From Accumulibacter sp. (GTDB lineage: Bacteria; Pseudomonadota; Gammaproteobacteria; Burkholderiales; Rhodocyclaceae): DNA of 46,766 nucleotides. The notes under the pieces are model-generated. The model worked only from the letters and a program-made list of their open reading frames with translations, was not told the DNA's origin and made no database searches. The position numbers and the translations under genes were made by a program. Positions 9,589 through 18,101 of the stretch are shown here, one piece after another; position 1 is the stretch's first letter; each line of letters begins with the position of its first letter. The stretch lies in contig NZ_JAMTDQ010000112.1 of assembly GCF_023806635.1 (NCBI RefSeq), positions 3,007 through 49,772 on the forward strand. The letters are read 5' to 3'.

Positions 9589-11016
9589 ATGAAACCATCC
9601 CTCACGCTCAAGCTCACGCAGCATCTTGCGCTGACCCCCCAGCTGCAACAGTCGATACGGCTGCTGCAGTTATCGACGGTCGAGCTGGAACATGAGCTGG
9701 AGAAGTTCCTGCAGGAAAACCCGCTGCTCGAGCGGGCAGAGGATTATCCGCAGCCGGCAGCGCTACCGGCTGACCACGCCGACGCCGAGTTCCAGGACGG
9801 CCAAGCGGGCGCAGAACCATCGCCTGCCCCGAGCACCAGCGATGAGGACGGCTGGGCGGACGACCACTTCGGCAGCACCGGCGCCGCCGGTTCCTTTGAT
9901 GGCGACGAGGACGATGACACGGATTATCAGGACGTGCAGGCCGCTGCGGTCTCGCTGCGCGACCATCTCCTGTGGCAACTTGCTCTGACATCCATCTCCG
10001 CAAGGGACCGCATTCTGGTCAGCTATCTGATCGACATCCTCGACGACGATGGCTATCTGTCGCAGCCACTCGAAGAAATCGCGCTGGCCATGCCTGAGGA
10101 TCTCGACGTCGGGCTTGAAGAGCTGCAGATCGCGCTGCGGTACCTGCAGAACCTCGACCCGACCGGCGTTGGCGCACGCAGCGCCCAGGAGTGCCTGACT
10201 CTGCAACTGGCTGCCACGCCGCCGACAATGATCAACAGCCTGGCGCAGGAGATCGTCCTGCAGCACCTCGACCTGCTGGCCAGCCACGACTTCGCACGGC
10301 TGAAGAAACAGACTGGCGCCGATGACGAGGCACTGCGTGCGGCCCACCTGCTGATCTGCAGCCTCAACCCGCGCCCCGGCGCTGCCTATGCCAGCACGGA
10401 GACCCGTTACATCGTACCCGATGTGGTCGTGCGCAAGCTCAGGGGCCAGTGGTCGGCAAGCATCAATGCCGAGGCCTTTCCGCGGCTGCGGATCAACAGC
10501 CTGTACGCCCAGATTCTTTCCCGCCAGCGGGGTTCTGGCCTGTCCGTCCAGTTGCAGGAAGCACGCTGGCTGATCAGGAACGTCCAGCAAAGGTTTGACA
10601 CGATCCTGCGAGTGGCGCAGGCTATCGTCGAAAGACAGCGCCAGTTCCTCGAACACGGCGAAGTCGCCATGCGGCCGCTGGTCCTGCGCGAGATCGCCGA
10701 AACGGTGGGATTGCATGAGTCGACGATTTCGCGCGTGACCACGCAGAAGTACATGGCAACGCCACGCGGAATTTTTGAGTTGAAGTACTTCTTTGGCAGT
10801 CACGTCGGCACCGAAACCGGCGGAGCCTGCTCGGCAACGGCGATCCGTGCCCTCATCAAGCAGATGATTGCCACGGAGGAACCAACGAAGCCTCTCTCGG
10901 ATGGCCAGATATCCGAGGTTCTTGGCCAGCAGGGGATTGTTGTCGCACGGCGAACAATCGCAAAATACCGTGAGTCGCTCAATATCCCGCCGGTCAGTCT
11001 ACGCAAGTCAATCTAG
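9589..11016 (+). CDS. rpoN: RNA polymerase sigma-54 factor
   Basis: Alternative sigma factor recognising -24/-12 promoters and needing AAA+ activators. The 475-residue product starts at ATG 9589 ([18 protein letters not shown]), the usual start; the frame is open from GTG 9568. Region I, Q/L-rich, covers about 1-50; an acidic region II spans about 55-125 ([23 protein letters not shown]); the core-binding region follows; the HTH includes [19 protein letters not shown]; and the RpoN box [10 protein letters not shown] is at 453-462. The lptB-rpoN-hpf-ptsN-hprK order is the classical rpoN locus linking sigma-54 with the nitrogen PTS. Confidence 0.97.
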   Translation: MKPSLTLKLTQHLALTPQLQQSIRLLQLSTVELEHELEKFLQENPLLERAEDYPQPAALPADHADAEFQDGQAGAEPSPAPSTSDEDGWADDHFGSTGAAGSFDGDEDDDTDYQDVQAAAVSLRDHLLWQLALTSISARDRILVSYLIDILDDDGYLSQPLEEIALAMPEDLDVGLEELQIALRYLQNLDPTGVGARSAQECLTLQLAATPPTMINSLAQEIVLQHLDLLASHDFARLKKQTGADDEALRAAHLLICSLNPRPGAAYASTETRYIVPDVVVRKLRGQWSASINAEAFPRLRINSLYAQILSRQRGSGLSVQLQEARWLIRNVQQRFDTILRVAQAIVERQRQFLEHGEVAMRPLVLREIAETVGLHESTISRVTTQKYMATPRGIFELKYFFGSHVGTETGGACSATAIRALIKQMIATEEPTKPLSDGQISEVLGQQGIVVARRTIAKYRESLNIPPVSLRKSI

Positions 11017-11032
11017 AAGAAGGAGCCACACC

Positions 11033-11359
11033 ATGAACCTGCAAGTCAGTGGACACCACCTCGAGGTCACCCCGGCGCTGCACGACTACGTCACCGGCAA
11101 GCTCGAACGAATCACCCGCCACTTCGACAACGTGATCGACGTCAGCGTGATTCTGTCGGTGGACAAGCTGAAGCAGAAGGCAGAGGTGACTGTTCACCTG
11201 GCAGGCAAGGATGTCTATGTCGAATCGGTCGACGAAGACCTCTACGCCGCGGTCGATGGTCTGGTGGACAAGCTCGACCGTCAGGTGCAGAAGTACAAGC
11301 AGAAACTGCAGGACCACCATCGCGGCAACAAGATCACCGATCACATTGCCGCCGAGTAA
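11033..11359 (+). CDS. hpf: Ribosome hibernation promoting factor, short form
   Basis: Binds the 30S decoding region and promotes inactive 100S ribosome dimers in stationary phase. The product is 108 residues, [16 protein letters not shown] onward, with the sigma-54 modulation/S30AE fold. It ends soon after the core, so it is the short HPF form and lacks the dimerising C-terminal domain of long HPF. The ATG at 11033 has AAGGAG about eight bases upstream and lies 16 bases after rpoN; an open extension into rpoN is spurious. The next gene is ptsN after a 93-base gap. Confidence 0.95.
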   Translation: MNLQVSGHHLEVTPALHDYVTGKLERITRHFDNVIDVSVILSVDKLKQKAEVTVHLAGKDVYVESVDEDLYAAVDGLVDKLDRQVQKYKQKLQDHHRGNKITDHIAAE

Positions 11360-11375
11360 CCTTCAACGCCCGGCC

Positions 11376-11407
11376 AGCCGGACGATCGCCAAGCGGACCG
11401 TCCGGCT
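11376..11407 (+). other. Stem-loop between hpf and ptsN
   Basis: A perfect nine-base inverted repeat, AGCCGGACG (11376-11384) and CGTCCGGCT (11399-11407), encloses a 14-base loop. No T-run follows, so it is not a standard intrinsic terminator. In the otherwise compact rpoN-hpf-ptsN-hprK operon it could act as an RNA stability element or processing site. Confidence 0.6.
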
Positions 11408-11452
11408 GTATCCCTTCGCGTTGGCTCCCGTTCTTCTTTCAGGTCTTGTCGC

Positions 11453-11905
11453 ATGAGCCATATCACCCAGCTACTTCCCCTCGAGAACATCATTCTCGAT
11501 CTCGACGTCAGCAGCAAGAAGCGCGTTTTCGAACACGTCGGGCTGCTGTTCGAGAACTATCTCGGCATTGCCCGCAGCACCGTATTCGACAGCCTCTTCG
11601 CACGCGAGAAGCTCGGATCGACCGGGCTTGGTCAGGGTGTTGCCATCCCGCACGGGCGAATCAAGGGTCTGAGGGATGCCACGGGTGCCTTCCTTCGGCT
11701 GGCTGCTCCGGTCCCCTTCGACTCACCCGATGGCAAACCGGTGGCGCTGCTGTTCATCCTGCTGGTTCCCGAGGTGGCCACCGAGCAGCACTTGCAGATA
11801 CTGTCCGAGTTGGCGCAGCATTTCTCGGATCGCAGCTGTCGCGAGGCGCTGAGCAAGGCTCCCGACGCCCAGACCATCCGACAGATTTTCGCTGCCGGGC
11901 CATGA
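11453..11905 (+). CDS. ptsN: Nitrogen PTS EIIA component
   Basis: EIIA-Ntr, the phosphoryl acceptor of the nitrogen phosphotransferase system, which regulates potassium, nitrogen and envelope functions rather than sugar uptake. The 150-residue product shows the active-site motif GVAIPHGRIKGL with phosphorylatable His67, followed by PVPFDSPDGKPVALLFILLVP and the late EQHLQILSELAQHF. The hprK start overlaps its end by four bases. EI-Ntr and NPr genes are not in the window. Confidence 0.96.
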   Translation: MSHITQLLPLENIILDLDVSSKKRVFEHVGLLFENYLGIARSTVFDSLFAREKLGSTGLGQGVAIPHGRIKGLRDATGAFLRLAAPVPFDSPDGKPVALLFILLVPEVATEQHLQILSELAQHFSDRSCREALSKAPDAQTIRQIFAAGP

Positions 11906-12846
11906 CCGCCCAGCGTCAGTTCAGCGTGATCCAGCTGTATGAGGATCATCGCGAGAAACTGAGACTGACCTGGGTAGTGGCCGTCGGGGTGGACCGACAG
12001 ATCGAACTCAGGGATCAAGGCTATTTTGGCGCCGAGGTCGTTGGCCACCTGAACCTGATCCACCCGGAACGCCTGCAGGTCATCGGCCGTGCCGAGAACG
12101 CATGGGGCAATCGCGTCAGTGCCGACCGTCTGCGCAACCAGGTGCGGGAATTGATGGCTGCGCGGCCACCGGCGCTGATCGTCGCCGACGATGTCGAGGT
12201 GCTGCCCGCGATCCATGATGCCTGCCAGTCGACTTCGACGCCCTTGTTCGTCAGTCCGAAGCCCTGTTCGGCGGTGATCGACCTGTTGCGCATCTATCTT
12301 TCGCGCCGGTTGGCGGGGTCGACTTCGGTGCATGGCGTCCTGATGGACGTGTTCGGCATGGGTGTGCTGATCACCGGTGACTCAGGCGTCGGCAAGAGCG
12401 AGCTTGCGCTCGAACTGATCACACGCGGCCACGGTCTGGTTGCCGACGACGTCGTCGAACTCGCATGCATCGCCCCGACGACGATCGAAGGGCGATGCCC
12501 GAGCATGTTGCGTGACTATCTCGAAGTTCGCGGTCTCGGGCTGCTCAACATTCGCACCATTTTCGGCGAGACCGCCTCACGACGCCGAATGAAACTCAAG
12601 CTGATCGTTCACCTGCAGAGGCCGACCAGCCGTTCGGACGGGCCGCGCCTGCCGCTCGACGCGCAGACGCAGGACATCCTCGGTGTCGCCATACGCAAGG
12701 TCGTGATTCCGGTTGCCGCCGGACGGAACATCGCCGTCCTGCTCGAGGCTGCCGTGCGCAACAGCATTCTGCAGCTGCGCGGCATCGACAGCATGAGTGA
12801 TTTCATCAACCGGCAGCAGCAGGCGCTGCTTGACGGCGAACTCTAG
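11902..12846 (+). CDS. hprK: HPr kinase/phosphorylase
   Basis: Phosphorylates or dephosphorylates HPr/NPr on a serine, tuning the nitrogen PTS. From ATG 11902 the product is 314 residues. An N-terminal regulatory domain (about 1-130) is followed by the catalytic domain: VHGVLMD with His144, Walker A GDSGVGKSE (159-167), RGHGLVADDVVEL and the HprK signature EVRGLGLLNIRTIFG. The frame is open upstream through ptsN but that part is shadow. Overlap with ptsN (ATGA) indicates coupling. In many betaproteobacteria rapZ and HPr/EI genes follow; here a PsiF-like gene follows instead. Confidence 0.95.
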   Translation: MTAQRQFSVIQLYEDHREKLRLTWVVAVGVDRQIELRDQGYFGAEVVGHLNLIHPERLQVIGRAENAWGNRVSADRLRNQVRELMAARPPALIVADDVEVLPAIHDACQSTSTPLFVSPKPCSAVIDLLRIYLSRRLAGSTSVHGVLMDVFGMGVLITGDSGVGKSELALELITRGHGLVADDVVELACIAPTTIEGRCPSMLRDYLEVRGLGLLNIRTIFGETASRRRMKLKLIVHLQRPTSRSDGPRLPLDAQTQDILGVAIRKVVIPVAAGRNIAVLLEAAVRNSILQLRGIDSMSDFINRQQQALLDGEL

Positions 12847-12890
12847 CGATGGCCTAATCGGAACTCCCGATCACTACGAGGAGAAATGCC

Positions 12891-13208
12891 GTGAAAGCCG
12901 TCTTCGCCCTTGTTGCACTCGCCATAGCCGCCGGCAGCGCGGTCGCCGTCGAAGAGAAGAAGGAAGCCTCGCCCGCACAGAAGGCGCAGCAGGAGAAAAT
13001 GAAAGCGTGCAATGCCGAGGCTGGTCAGAAGGGCCTCAAGGGTGACGAGCGGAAGAGCTTCATGAGTACCTGTCTGGGTGCCAAGCCTGCACCGGCAACG
13101 CAACAGGACAAGATGAAGAGCTGCAACGCCGAAGCCGGCAGCAAGCAACTAAAGGGCGACGAACGCAAGAAGTTCATGAGCGAGTGCCTGAAGGGAAGCC
13201 CGAGCTAG
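12891..13208 (+). CDS. psiF: PsiF-repeat periplasmic protein
   Basis: Function unknown; E. coli psiF is phosphate-starvation inducible. The 105-residue product has a signal peptide (MKAVFALVALAIAAGSAVAV, cleavage near residue 20) and two PsiF repeats at about 33-62 and 71-100. Each begins QQ(E/D)KMK, contains CNAEAG and LKGDERK, and ends with a second cysteine (FMSTCL and FMSECL), so each repeat could form an intramolecular disulfide. GAGGAG lies upstream of the ATG. It is 44 bases after hprK on the same strand, but no PHO box was recognised, so regulation is open. Confidence 0.88.
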   Translation: MKAVFALVALAIAAGSAVAVEEKKEASPAQKAQQEKMKACNAEAGQKGLKGDERKSFMSTCLGAKPAPATQQDKMKSCNAEAGSKQLKGDERKKFMSECLKGSPS

Positions 13209-13329
13209 TTCCTTCTGACAGGCGAGCGTCGCCGTCGTCCGTGCCGGCCGCGCGACCGGGTGTCGAGTGTACGACCGCCTGTTGTGCTTGAGCGCTGCGC
13301 TTGCGAGTGGCGGGTGCCCGCCGCGTCGC

Positions 13330-13716
13330 TCAGCCGGCGGCGGTCGTCTTCGCGCTGGCGAGCCTGACCACAGTGGCGGGCAGGCAGGCGACGTGGCCAC
13401 GCTGATGGCCTCGCAGCAAGCGACGCAGGCGACGCTCGGCGTCTGCCTGGCTGTCGCAGGAATGGTTGAGAAAGGCGTTGCATGCCGCCCAGCGGCCGCT
13501 CGCGGAGCGCAGCACGACGACGGCGCGGCCGCCGTCGATGGTAGTCAGCAGACAATCCGGCTCGCCTGACAGCCACGAGGCGACGAGCAGATCCATGGCT
13601 TCGTCTCGCGGCACGGTCAACGCCAGCAGGGCATCGAGCGCCGAGTCGAACTCGGCGCGGACGATTGCCGGAAGGTAGGCGGGAACGGACAGCCTGGCTG
13701 CGAGTGTCATCATCAT
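13330..13716 (-). CDS. Hypothetical protein, about 128 residues
   Basis: Not recognised. The minus-strand frame starts at a run of three ATGs (13716, 13713, 13710) with GGAG three to nine bases upstream, so 13713 or 13710 may be used; earlier ATGs at 13728/13725 are less well placed. The product begins MTLAARLSVPAYLPAIVRAEFDSALDALL and includes RDEAMDLLVASWLSGEPDCLLTTIDGG, RWAACNAFLNH and an arginine-rich stretch RRLRRLLRGHQRGH. It has no signal peptide or membrane segment. The amphipathic, helix-rich composition suggests a cytoplasmic protein. It is divergent from the ubiquinone hydroxylase gene, about 85 bases away. Confidence 0.5.
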   Translation of the reverse strand: MMMTLAARLSVPAYLPAIVRAEFDSALDALLALTVPRDEAMDLLVASWLSGEPDCLLTTIDGGRAVVVLRSASGRWAACNAFLNHSCDSQADAERRLRRLLRGHQRGHVACLPATVVRLASAKTTAAG

Positions 13717-13800
13717 ATTCTCCATCATCCTGGCCGGTCGCTGCGTTTCGCGAGGACGCAGCAGCGTCGTCCAGGCGGTCGTGCTTTCCGGATCGAATCC

Positions 13801-14970
13801 ATGTCAGTCAGTGACTTCGACGTCCTCATCGTAGGTGGTGGCCTGGCAGGCCTTTCTCTCGCCTGTGCGCTGCGCGAGAGCCGCCTGCGGCTGGCCCTGG
13901 TCGAGCAGCGTCCGCCACGACCGGCCCAGGGTTGGGACGCACGCGTCTACGCGATCTCGCCAGCAAACAGCCGCTTCCTGCAGGAGATCGGCATCTGGAA
14001 ACACCTGCCCGGTGACCGCCTGACGGCGATTTCCGCGATGCGGATTCATGGCGACCGAGGGGCGCGACTGGAGTTTTCGGCTTACGAAACCGGTGTCGAC
14101 GAGCTTGGCTGGATCGTCGAGTCCTCGTTGATGGCCTGCGAGCTCTGGGAAAATGCCAAGCGGCAGGGCAACCTGAGCCTGTTGTGCCCGGCGGAGCCGA
14201 CTGCGATCGCGATCGATGACCGAGCCGCCTCCCTCACCATTGGCGACGAGCACCGCATCACCGCCCGGCTGCTCGTCGCCGCCGACGGACGCGACTCGTG
14301 GGTGCGCGAGAAGCTCGGTTTGCGGGCCATCGATACGCCTTACGGCGAGTTGGGTCTGGTAGCCAATTTCGACTGCCAGATCCCGCACCGCGGCGTGGCG
14401 CGGCAGTGGTTCCGGCACGACGGGATCCTTGCCTGGCTGCCGCTGGCTGGAGATCGCATCTCGATCGTCTGGTCTGCGCCGGAAGAACACGCGCGCCAGC
14501 TGCTCGATCTGCCGCAGGAGGCGCTGGCCGCCCGCGTTGCCGCAGCCGGTGACTGCGCGCTCGGCGGCTTGCAGCTGCTGACAGCGGCGGCGGCCTTTCC
14601 CTTGCGCCTGCTGCAGGTTCCGCAGATCGCCGCAGCACGCGTCGCTCTCGTTGGCGACGCCGCTCACGGGATTCATCCGTTGTCCGGCCACGGCATCAAC
14701 CTCGGCTTTCAGGACGCACGGGCCCTGGCCAGCGTGCTGGCCACCGTACCGGAGTGGCAGGATGTAGGCCACCTGCGCTTCCTGCGTCGCTATCAGCGGC
14801 TGCGGCGGGAGGAAACCTTGCTGATGCAAACGGCGACGCATGCCCTGCACCACCTTTTCCGCAGCGAACTGCCGGGGATCGGGACGTTGCGCAACACGGG
14901 AATGAACCTGACCAACGCCTTGCCGGTCCTAAAGAACCTGCTCGTACGCTACGCCATCGGCGCCCTTTGA
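13801..14970 (+). CDS. FAD-dependent ubiquinone-biosynthesis hydroxylase (UbiH/UbiF/COQ6 family)
   Basis: Flavin monooxygenase hydroxylating the benzoquinone ring in ubiquinone synthesis; which carbon is modified cannot be read from sequence. The product has 389 residues. It shows the FAD dinucleotide-binding motif DVLIVGGGLAGLSLACAL (about 7-24), the WDARVYAISPAN motif typical of the UbiH/UbiF group, VAADGRDSWVRE, and LVGDAAHGIHPLSGHGINLGFQDA, where SGHG replaces the more usual AGQG. Following this gene with dsbC, as here, is common in betaproteobacteria. Confidence in the family is high; the exact Ubi assignment is left open. Confidence 0.92.
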   Translation: MSVSDFDVLIVGGGLAGLSLACALRESRLRLALVEQRPPRPAQGWDARVYAISPANSRFLQEIGIWKHLPGDRLTAISAMRIHGDRGARLEFSAYETGVDELGWIVESSLMACELWENAKRQGNLSLLCPAEPTAIAIDDRAASLTIGDEHRITARLLVAADGRDSWVREKLGLRAIDTPYGELGLVANFDCQIPHRGVARQWFRHDGILAWLPLAGDRISIVWSAPEEHARQLLDLPQEALAARVAAAGDCALGGLQLLTAAAAFPLRLLQVPQIAAARVALVGDAAHGIHPLSGHGINLGFQDARALASVLATVPEWQDVGHLRFLRRYQRLRREETLLMQTATHALHHLFRSELPGIGTLRNTGMNLTNALPVLKNLLVRYAIGAL

Positions 14971-14999
14971 ACGACTGACCATCACCTGGAGACAGACCA

Positions 15000-15713
15000 T
15001 TGATCACCATGAGACTCGTGCCACTCCTGCTCGCCACGACCATCAGCCTGCCCGCAGTGGCCGACGAGGCCGCTGTCCGGAAGTCGCTCGAAAGCAAGCT
15101 CGGGCGTCCCCTGACCAGCCTGACCAGGACTCCCTACCTCGGCCTCTACGAAGCCTATGCCGACGGACAGATCTTCTACACCGACGACAAGGTGTCGGTG
15201 ATCGTTGCCGGCGGCGCACTGATCGACGGCAAGAGCATGAAGAATGTGACCGAGGAGCGCCTGCAGAAGCTCAGCGCGATCAAGTTCTCGGAATTGCCAC
15301 TGGCGCTTGCCGTGAAGCAGGTGCGCGGCGACGGCAAGCGCGTCTTTGCCACCTTCGAAGACCCCAATTGCGGCTACTGCAAGAAGCTGGCCAAGGATCT
15401 GGCGAAACTGGACAACGTCACCATCTACACCTTTCTCTACCCGATTCTCTCGCCGGACTCACTCGACAAGTCAAACCGGATATGGTGTGCAGCGGACAGG
15501 GCGAAAGCGTGGAATGACTGGATGGTCGACGGCAAGGCGCCTGGCGGCAAGGGTGACTGCGATACGACGGCGGTCAAGAAGACCATTGAACTGGGCCGCA
15601 AACTGGCAATCAATGGGACGCCGACGATCTTCTTTGCCGACGGCGAGCGCATCCCGGGCGCGGTACCGCTGGCAAGGATCGAGGAGAAACTCGCACAGGC
15701 GCCCAGTCGCTGA
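15000..15713 (+). CDS. dsbC: Thiol:disulfide interchange protein DsbC
   Basis: Periplasmic disulfide isomerase kept reduced by DsbD. The product is about 237 residues, close to E. coli DsbC. A signal peptide (LVPLLLATTISLPAVA) is followed by the dimerisation domain and the thioredoxin domain with CGYC at 124-127. A second cysteine pair (163 and 187) matches the structural disulfide, and the cis-proline loop NGTPTIFF is intact. Start choice: TTG 15000 has GGAG eight bases upstream; ATG 15009 would put the same GGAG 17 bases away. Either gives a workable signal peptide. It follows the ubiquinone hydroxylase by 29 bases. Confidence 0.95.
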   Translation: MITMRLVPLLLATTISLPAVADEAAVRKSLESKLGRPLTSLTRTPYLGLYEAYADGQIFYTDDKVSVIVAGGALIDGKSMKNVTEERLQKLSAIKFSELPLALAVKQVRGDGKRVFATFEDPNCGYCKKLAKDLAKLDNVTIYTFLYPILSPDSLDKSNRIWCAADRAKAWNDWMVDGKAPGGKGDCDTTAVKKTIELGRKLAINGTPTIFFADGERIPGAVPLARIEEKLAQAPSR

Positions 15714-15809
15714 CACTCTCGGAGCAAGTCGCCGTGCGCCGCCCAACGCAGAACGGCAAGCGGTAGCGGCAAGCGAGGCACACCGCTGTGTCCGCTTCGA
15801 TTCCGAAAC

Positions 15810-16724
15810 TCAGACGGCGATGAGCATCCCGTCGCTTTCCCGTAGCGCGCCGGAACGTACGAGATCCCTGACCAGCCAGTGCGCCAGGCGTTCATTGCTG
15901 TGCTGCAGGTAGCGCGCGTTCACGCTCTGGCAGAAGGTCAAGCGGGCAAGGAAGGCAGGTAGTTCGGCACGCGCCAGCTGCCGCCTTTCCAGCAACGCGA
16001 ATGCGAGCATTACCTTGAGCGCGTGCCGCGCCAGGAGTTCGACGTCGGCTTCGAAGGCCGCCAGCCGCTGGTAGGCGCGCTCGAACGCTTCGCCAACCTC
16101 GACGAAAGGCGCGCCATGACCCGGTATCACGACATCGATCGGCAGGCGGGCGAGTGTGTCAAGGGTCTCGCGAGCAGCCCGCAGCCCGCCGGCGCCTTCG
16201 GGGTGCCGCAGCAGTTCGGAGAAGACGACACCGAAGCCGTTGCGCCACAGCGCGTCGCCGGAGATCAGCAGGCGTTGCTCGGAGTTGTGGAAGGCGAGCG
16301 CGTCCATGTCGTGACCAGGAACGGCGACCGCCCGCCAGCACAGGCCGCCAAGCTCGACCTCCTCACCGGCGGCGATCGTCGCATCATGGCGAAACCTCGC
16401 TGCCGACTGGCCGAGTGGCGACAGAAGGAGGGCTTGCTCGTCCCATTCGGCGATCGTCGCATCGATTCCCGCAGGGACGATCACCAGGCACCCGAAGGCG
16501 TCAACAAGCGCCGCGTTGCCACCGATGTGATCGGAGTGCGAGTGCGTGTTGAGCAGGCGTCCGAGGCGGCGGCCGGCGAGGGCGTTGTCGACGAGAGCAA
16601 CTGTCTGCGCCGCATGCGCAACGTAGCCGCTGTCGATCAGGGTCGCTTCCTCACCCTCGTGGAAGAGAATGCTGTTCGACGACAGCCAGCCACGTTCGAT
16701 GACCAGCAGGCTGCCGGGAAGCAT
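15810..16724 (-). CDS. MBL-fold metal-dependent hydrolase
   Basis: Glyoxalase II/beta-lactamase-fold hydrolase of unknown substrate, probably a thioester or similar small molecule given its place at the end of the liu cluster. The metal motif NTHSHSDHIGG (His61, His63, Asp65, His66) is complete; further likely ligands lie in VPGHDMDALAFHN, LISGDALW and VIPGHG. The C-terminal helical part (about 210-304) resembles the winged-helix tail of some MBL hydrolases. Start: ATG 16724 overlaps the stop of the upstream DUF1289 gene (TGATG), giving 304 residues; ATG 16742 would add six. The open frame further upstream overlaps the DUF1289 gene. Confidence 0.86.
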   Translation of the reverse strand: MLPGSLLVIERGWLSSNSILFHEGEEATLIDSGYVAHAAQTVALVDNALAGRRLGRLLNTHSHSDHIGGNAALVDAFGCLVIVPAGIDATIAEWDEQALLLSPLGQSAARFRHDATIAAGEEVELGGLCWRAVAVPGHDMDALAFHNSEQRLLISGDALWRNGFGVVFSELLRHPEGAGGLRAARETLDTLARLPIDVVIPGHGAPFVEVGEAFERAYQRLAAFEADVELLARHALKVMLAFALLERRQLARAELPAFLARLTFCQSVNARYLQHSNERLAHWLVRDLVRSGALRESDGMLIAV

Positions 16725-16918
16725 CAGCGCTTGGCCGGGCATTCGCTGTCGGGCGATTCGTCCGGGACCCGTCGACTGCGCCGCTCCTCGACGACGACAA
16801 TGCCTTCGCTGGCCGTTGACACCGGCAGCGGCGGCCGGCCGCAACCCAGACAGTAGCCGGAATCGGGATCCGGCATGCAGATGCCGACGCAAAGGTAGTC
16901 ATCTGCCGCCTCGCCCAT
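16724..16918 (-). CDS. DUF1289 cysteine-rich protein, copy 1
   Basis: Small predicted metal- or iron-sulfur-binding protein of unknown function. The 64-residue product carries the DUF1289 pattern CVGICMPDPDSGYCLGCGRP, with four cysteines near the N-terminus spaced C-x3-C-x9-C-x2-C. The remainder is acidic and arginine-rich without recognisable motifs. It starts at ATG 16918, two bases after the second DUF1289 gene, and its stop overlaps the MBL hydrolase start, so the three are translationally linked. Too short to be confident from length alone; the cysteine motif makes the call. Confidence 0.8.
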   Translation of the reverse strand: MGEAADDYLCVGICMPDPDSGYCLGCGRPPLPVSTASEGIVVVEERRSRRVPDESPDSECPAKR

Positions 16919-16920
16919 GA

Positions 16921-17181
16921 TCAGCGCTCGCACTCGCCACGGAACTCGCCACCGGCGGCACAACCCTGCGGGTCGTGCTCGGCACGCCGCCGCTCGACGG
17001 CGACGAGGATCCGCAAGCGCTCAGCCGTCGAGGCACGACTCCACACGCTGATCTCGTCGATCGTGCGAAAGCAACCCAGGCAGAAGCCGCTGCAAGCGTC
17101 GATGCGGCAGACATTGATGCACGGCGAGACGACGCTCTGCATCAGCGGCCACCACGCTGCGTCAGGACGGTGCTCATGCAT
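16921..17181 (-). CDS. DUF1289 cysteine-rich protein, copy 2
   Basis: Function unknown. From ATG 17181 the product is 86 residues and contains PCINVCRIDACSGFCLGCFRTIDEISVW followed by RLRILVAVERRRAEH, the classic DUF1289 layout (C-x3-C, C-x2-C, then the I-x-x-W helix). Unlike copy 1 it retains the helical C-terminal half of the domain. The start overlaps the end of the HMG-CoA lyase gene by eight bases; an internal ATG at 17142 is an alternative that would begin directly before the domain. The open frame upstream to 17442 is shadow inside the lyase gene. Confidence 0.82.
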   Translation of the reverse strand: MHEHRPDAAWWPLMQSVVSPCINVCRIDACSGFCLGCFRTIDEISVWSRASTAERLRILVAVERRRAEHDPQGCAAGGEFRGECER

Positions 17182-18100
17182 TCCCGCCGCGTCGGGCGAG
17201 AAGCGCGCGTGCCACCCTCGATGCGGGTTGGCGAGCAAGGTGCTGCGAGATGTACTCACTGGCGCGCAGCAGCGCGGCCATGTCGATTCCGGAGTCGATT
17301 CCCAGCCCCTGCAGTAGGAAAAGCACGTCTTCCGTCGCCACGTTCCCGCTGGCACCGGTTGCGTACGGGCAGCCGCCCAGGCCGCTGATCGAGCTGTCGA
17401 ACACTGCCATGCCGATTTCGAGCGAGGCGTAGATGTTGGCAACGGCCATCCCGAAGGTATCGTGGTAATGACCCGCCAGCCTGTCCAGCGGTACCACCGC
17501 AGCGCAGGCCTCGATCATCCGCTGTATCGTCGCCGGCGTGCCTGTGCCAATCGTATCGCCAAGCGAGATCTCGTGGCAACCCATCTCGAACAGCCGCAGC
17601 GCCACATCCGCCACCTTCTGCGGCGCGATGCGGCCTTCGTACGGACAGGAGATGGCGCAGGAAACGTAGCCACGTACCGGAATTTCGAGCGCGCTGGCGG
17701 AATCGACGACGGCAGCGAAACGCTTCAGGCTCTCGCTGACGCTGCAGTTGATGTTCTTCTGCGAGAAGGATTCCGAGGCTGCCGCAAAGATGGCGACGTC
17801 CCGTGCGCCTGCTTCCACCGCCGCATCGAAACCCCTGAGATTCGGCGTCAGGACCGGAAACGAGGCACCCTGCCGTCCCCGCGAGCGACCGAGTACGGTG
17901 CGCAGGACCTCGCCGCTGTCAGCCATCTGCGGTACCCACTGCGGCGAGACGAAGGAGCCGGCTTCGATGACCGACAGGCCGGCATCCAGGAGGTGCTCGA
18001 TCATCCCGACCCTGACGGCGGCGGAGATGGTCTGCACCTCGTTCTGCAGGCCATCGCGCGGGCCGACCTCGACTACTTTCACTCGTCCGGGGAGCGCCAT
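17174..18100 (-). CDS. liuE: Hydroxymethylglutaryl-CoA lyase
   Basis: Cleaves HMG-CoA to acetyl-CoA and acetoacetate, the last step of leucine breakdown. The 308-residue TIM-barrel protein has VEVGPRDGLQNE (about 10-21) with the catalytic arginine, FVSPQWVPQMAD, YVSCAISCPYEG, ISLGDTIGTGTP, HYHDTFGMA with metal-binding histidines, and the active-site cysteine loop GLGGCPYATGASGNVATED. The start is one base after the liuD stop (TGAGATG), so translation is coupled. Family length matches. Confidence 0.96.
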   Translation of the reverse strand: MALPGRVKVVEVGPRDGLQNEVQTISAAVRVGMIEHLLDAGLSVIEAGSFVSPQWVPQMADSGEVLRTVLGRSRGRQGASFPVLTPNLRGFDAAVEAGARDVAIFAAASESFSQKNINCSVSESLKRFAAVVDSASALEIPVRGYVSCAISCPYEGRIAPQKVADVALRLFEMGCHEISLGDTIGTGTPATIQRMIEACAAVVPLDRLAGHYHDTFGMAVANIYASLEIGMAVFDSSISGLGGCPYATGASGNVATEDVLFLLQGLGIDSGIDMAALLRASEYISQHLARQPASRVARALLARRGGNA

Positions 18101-18101
18101 C

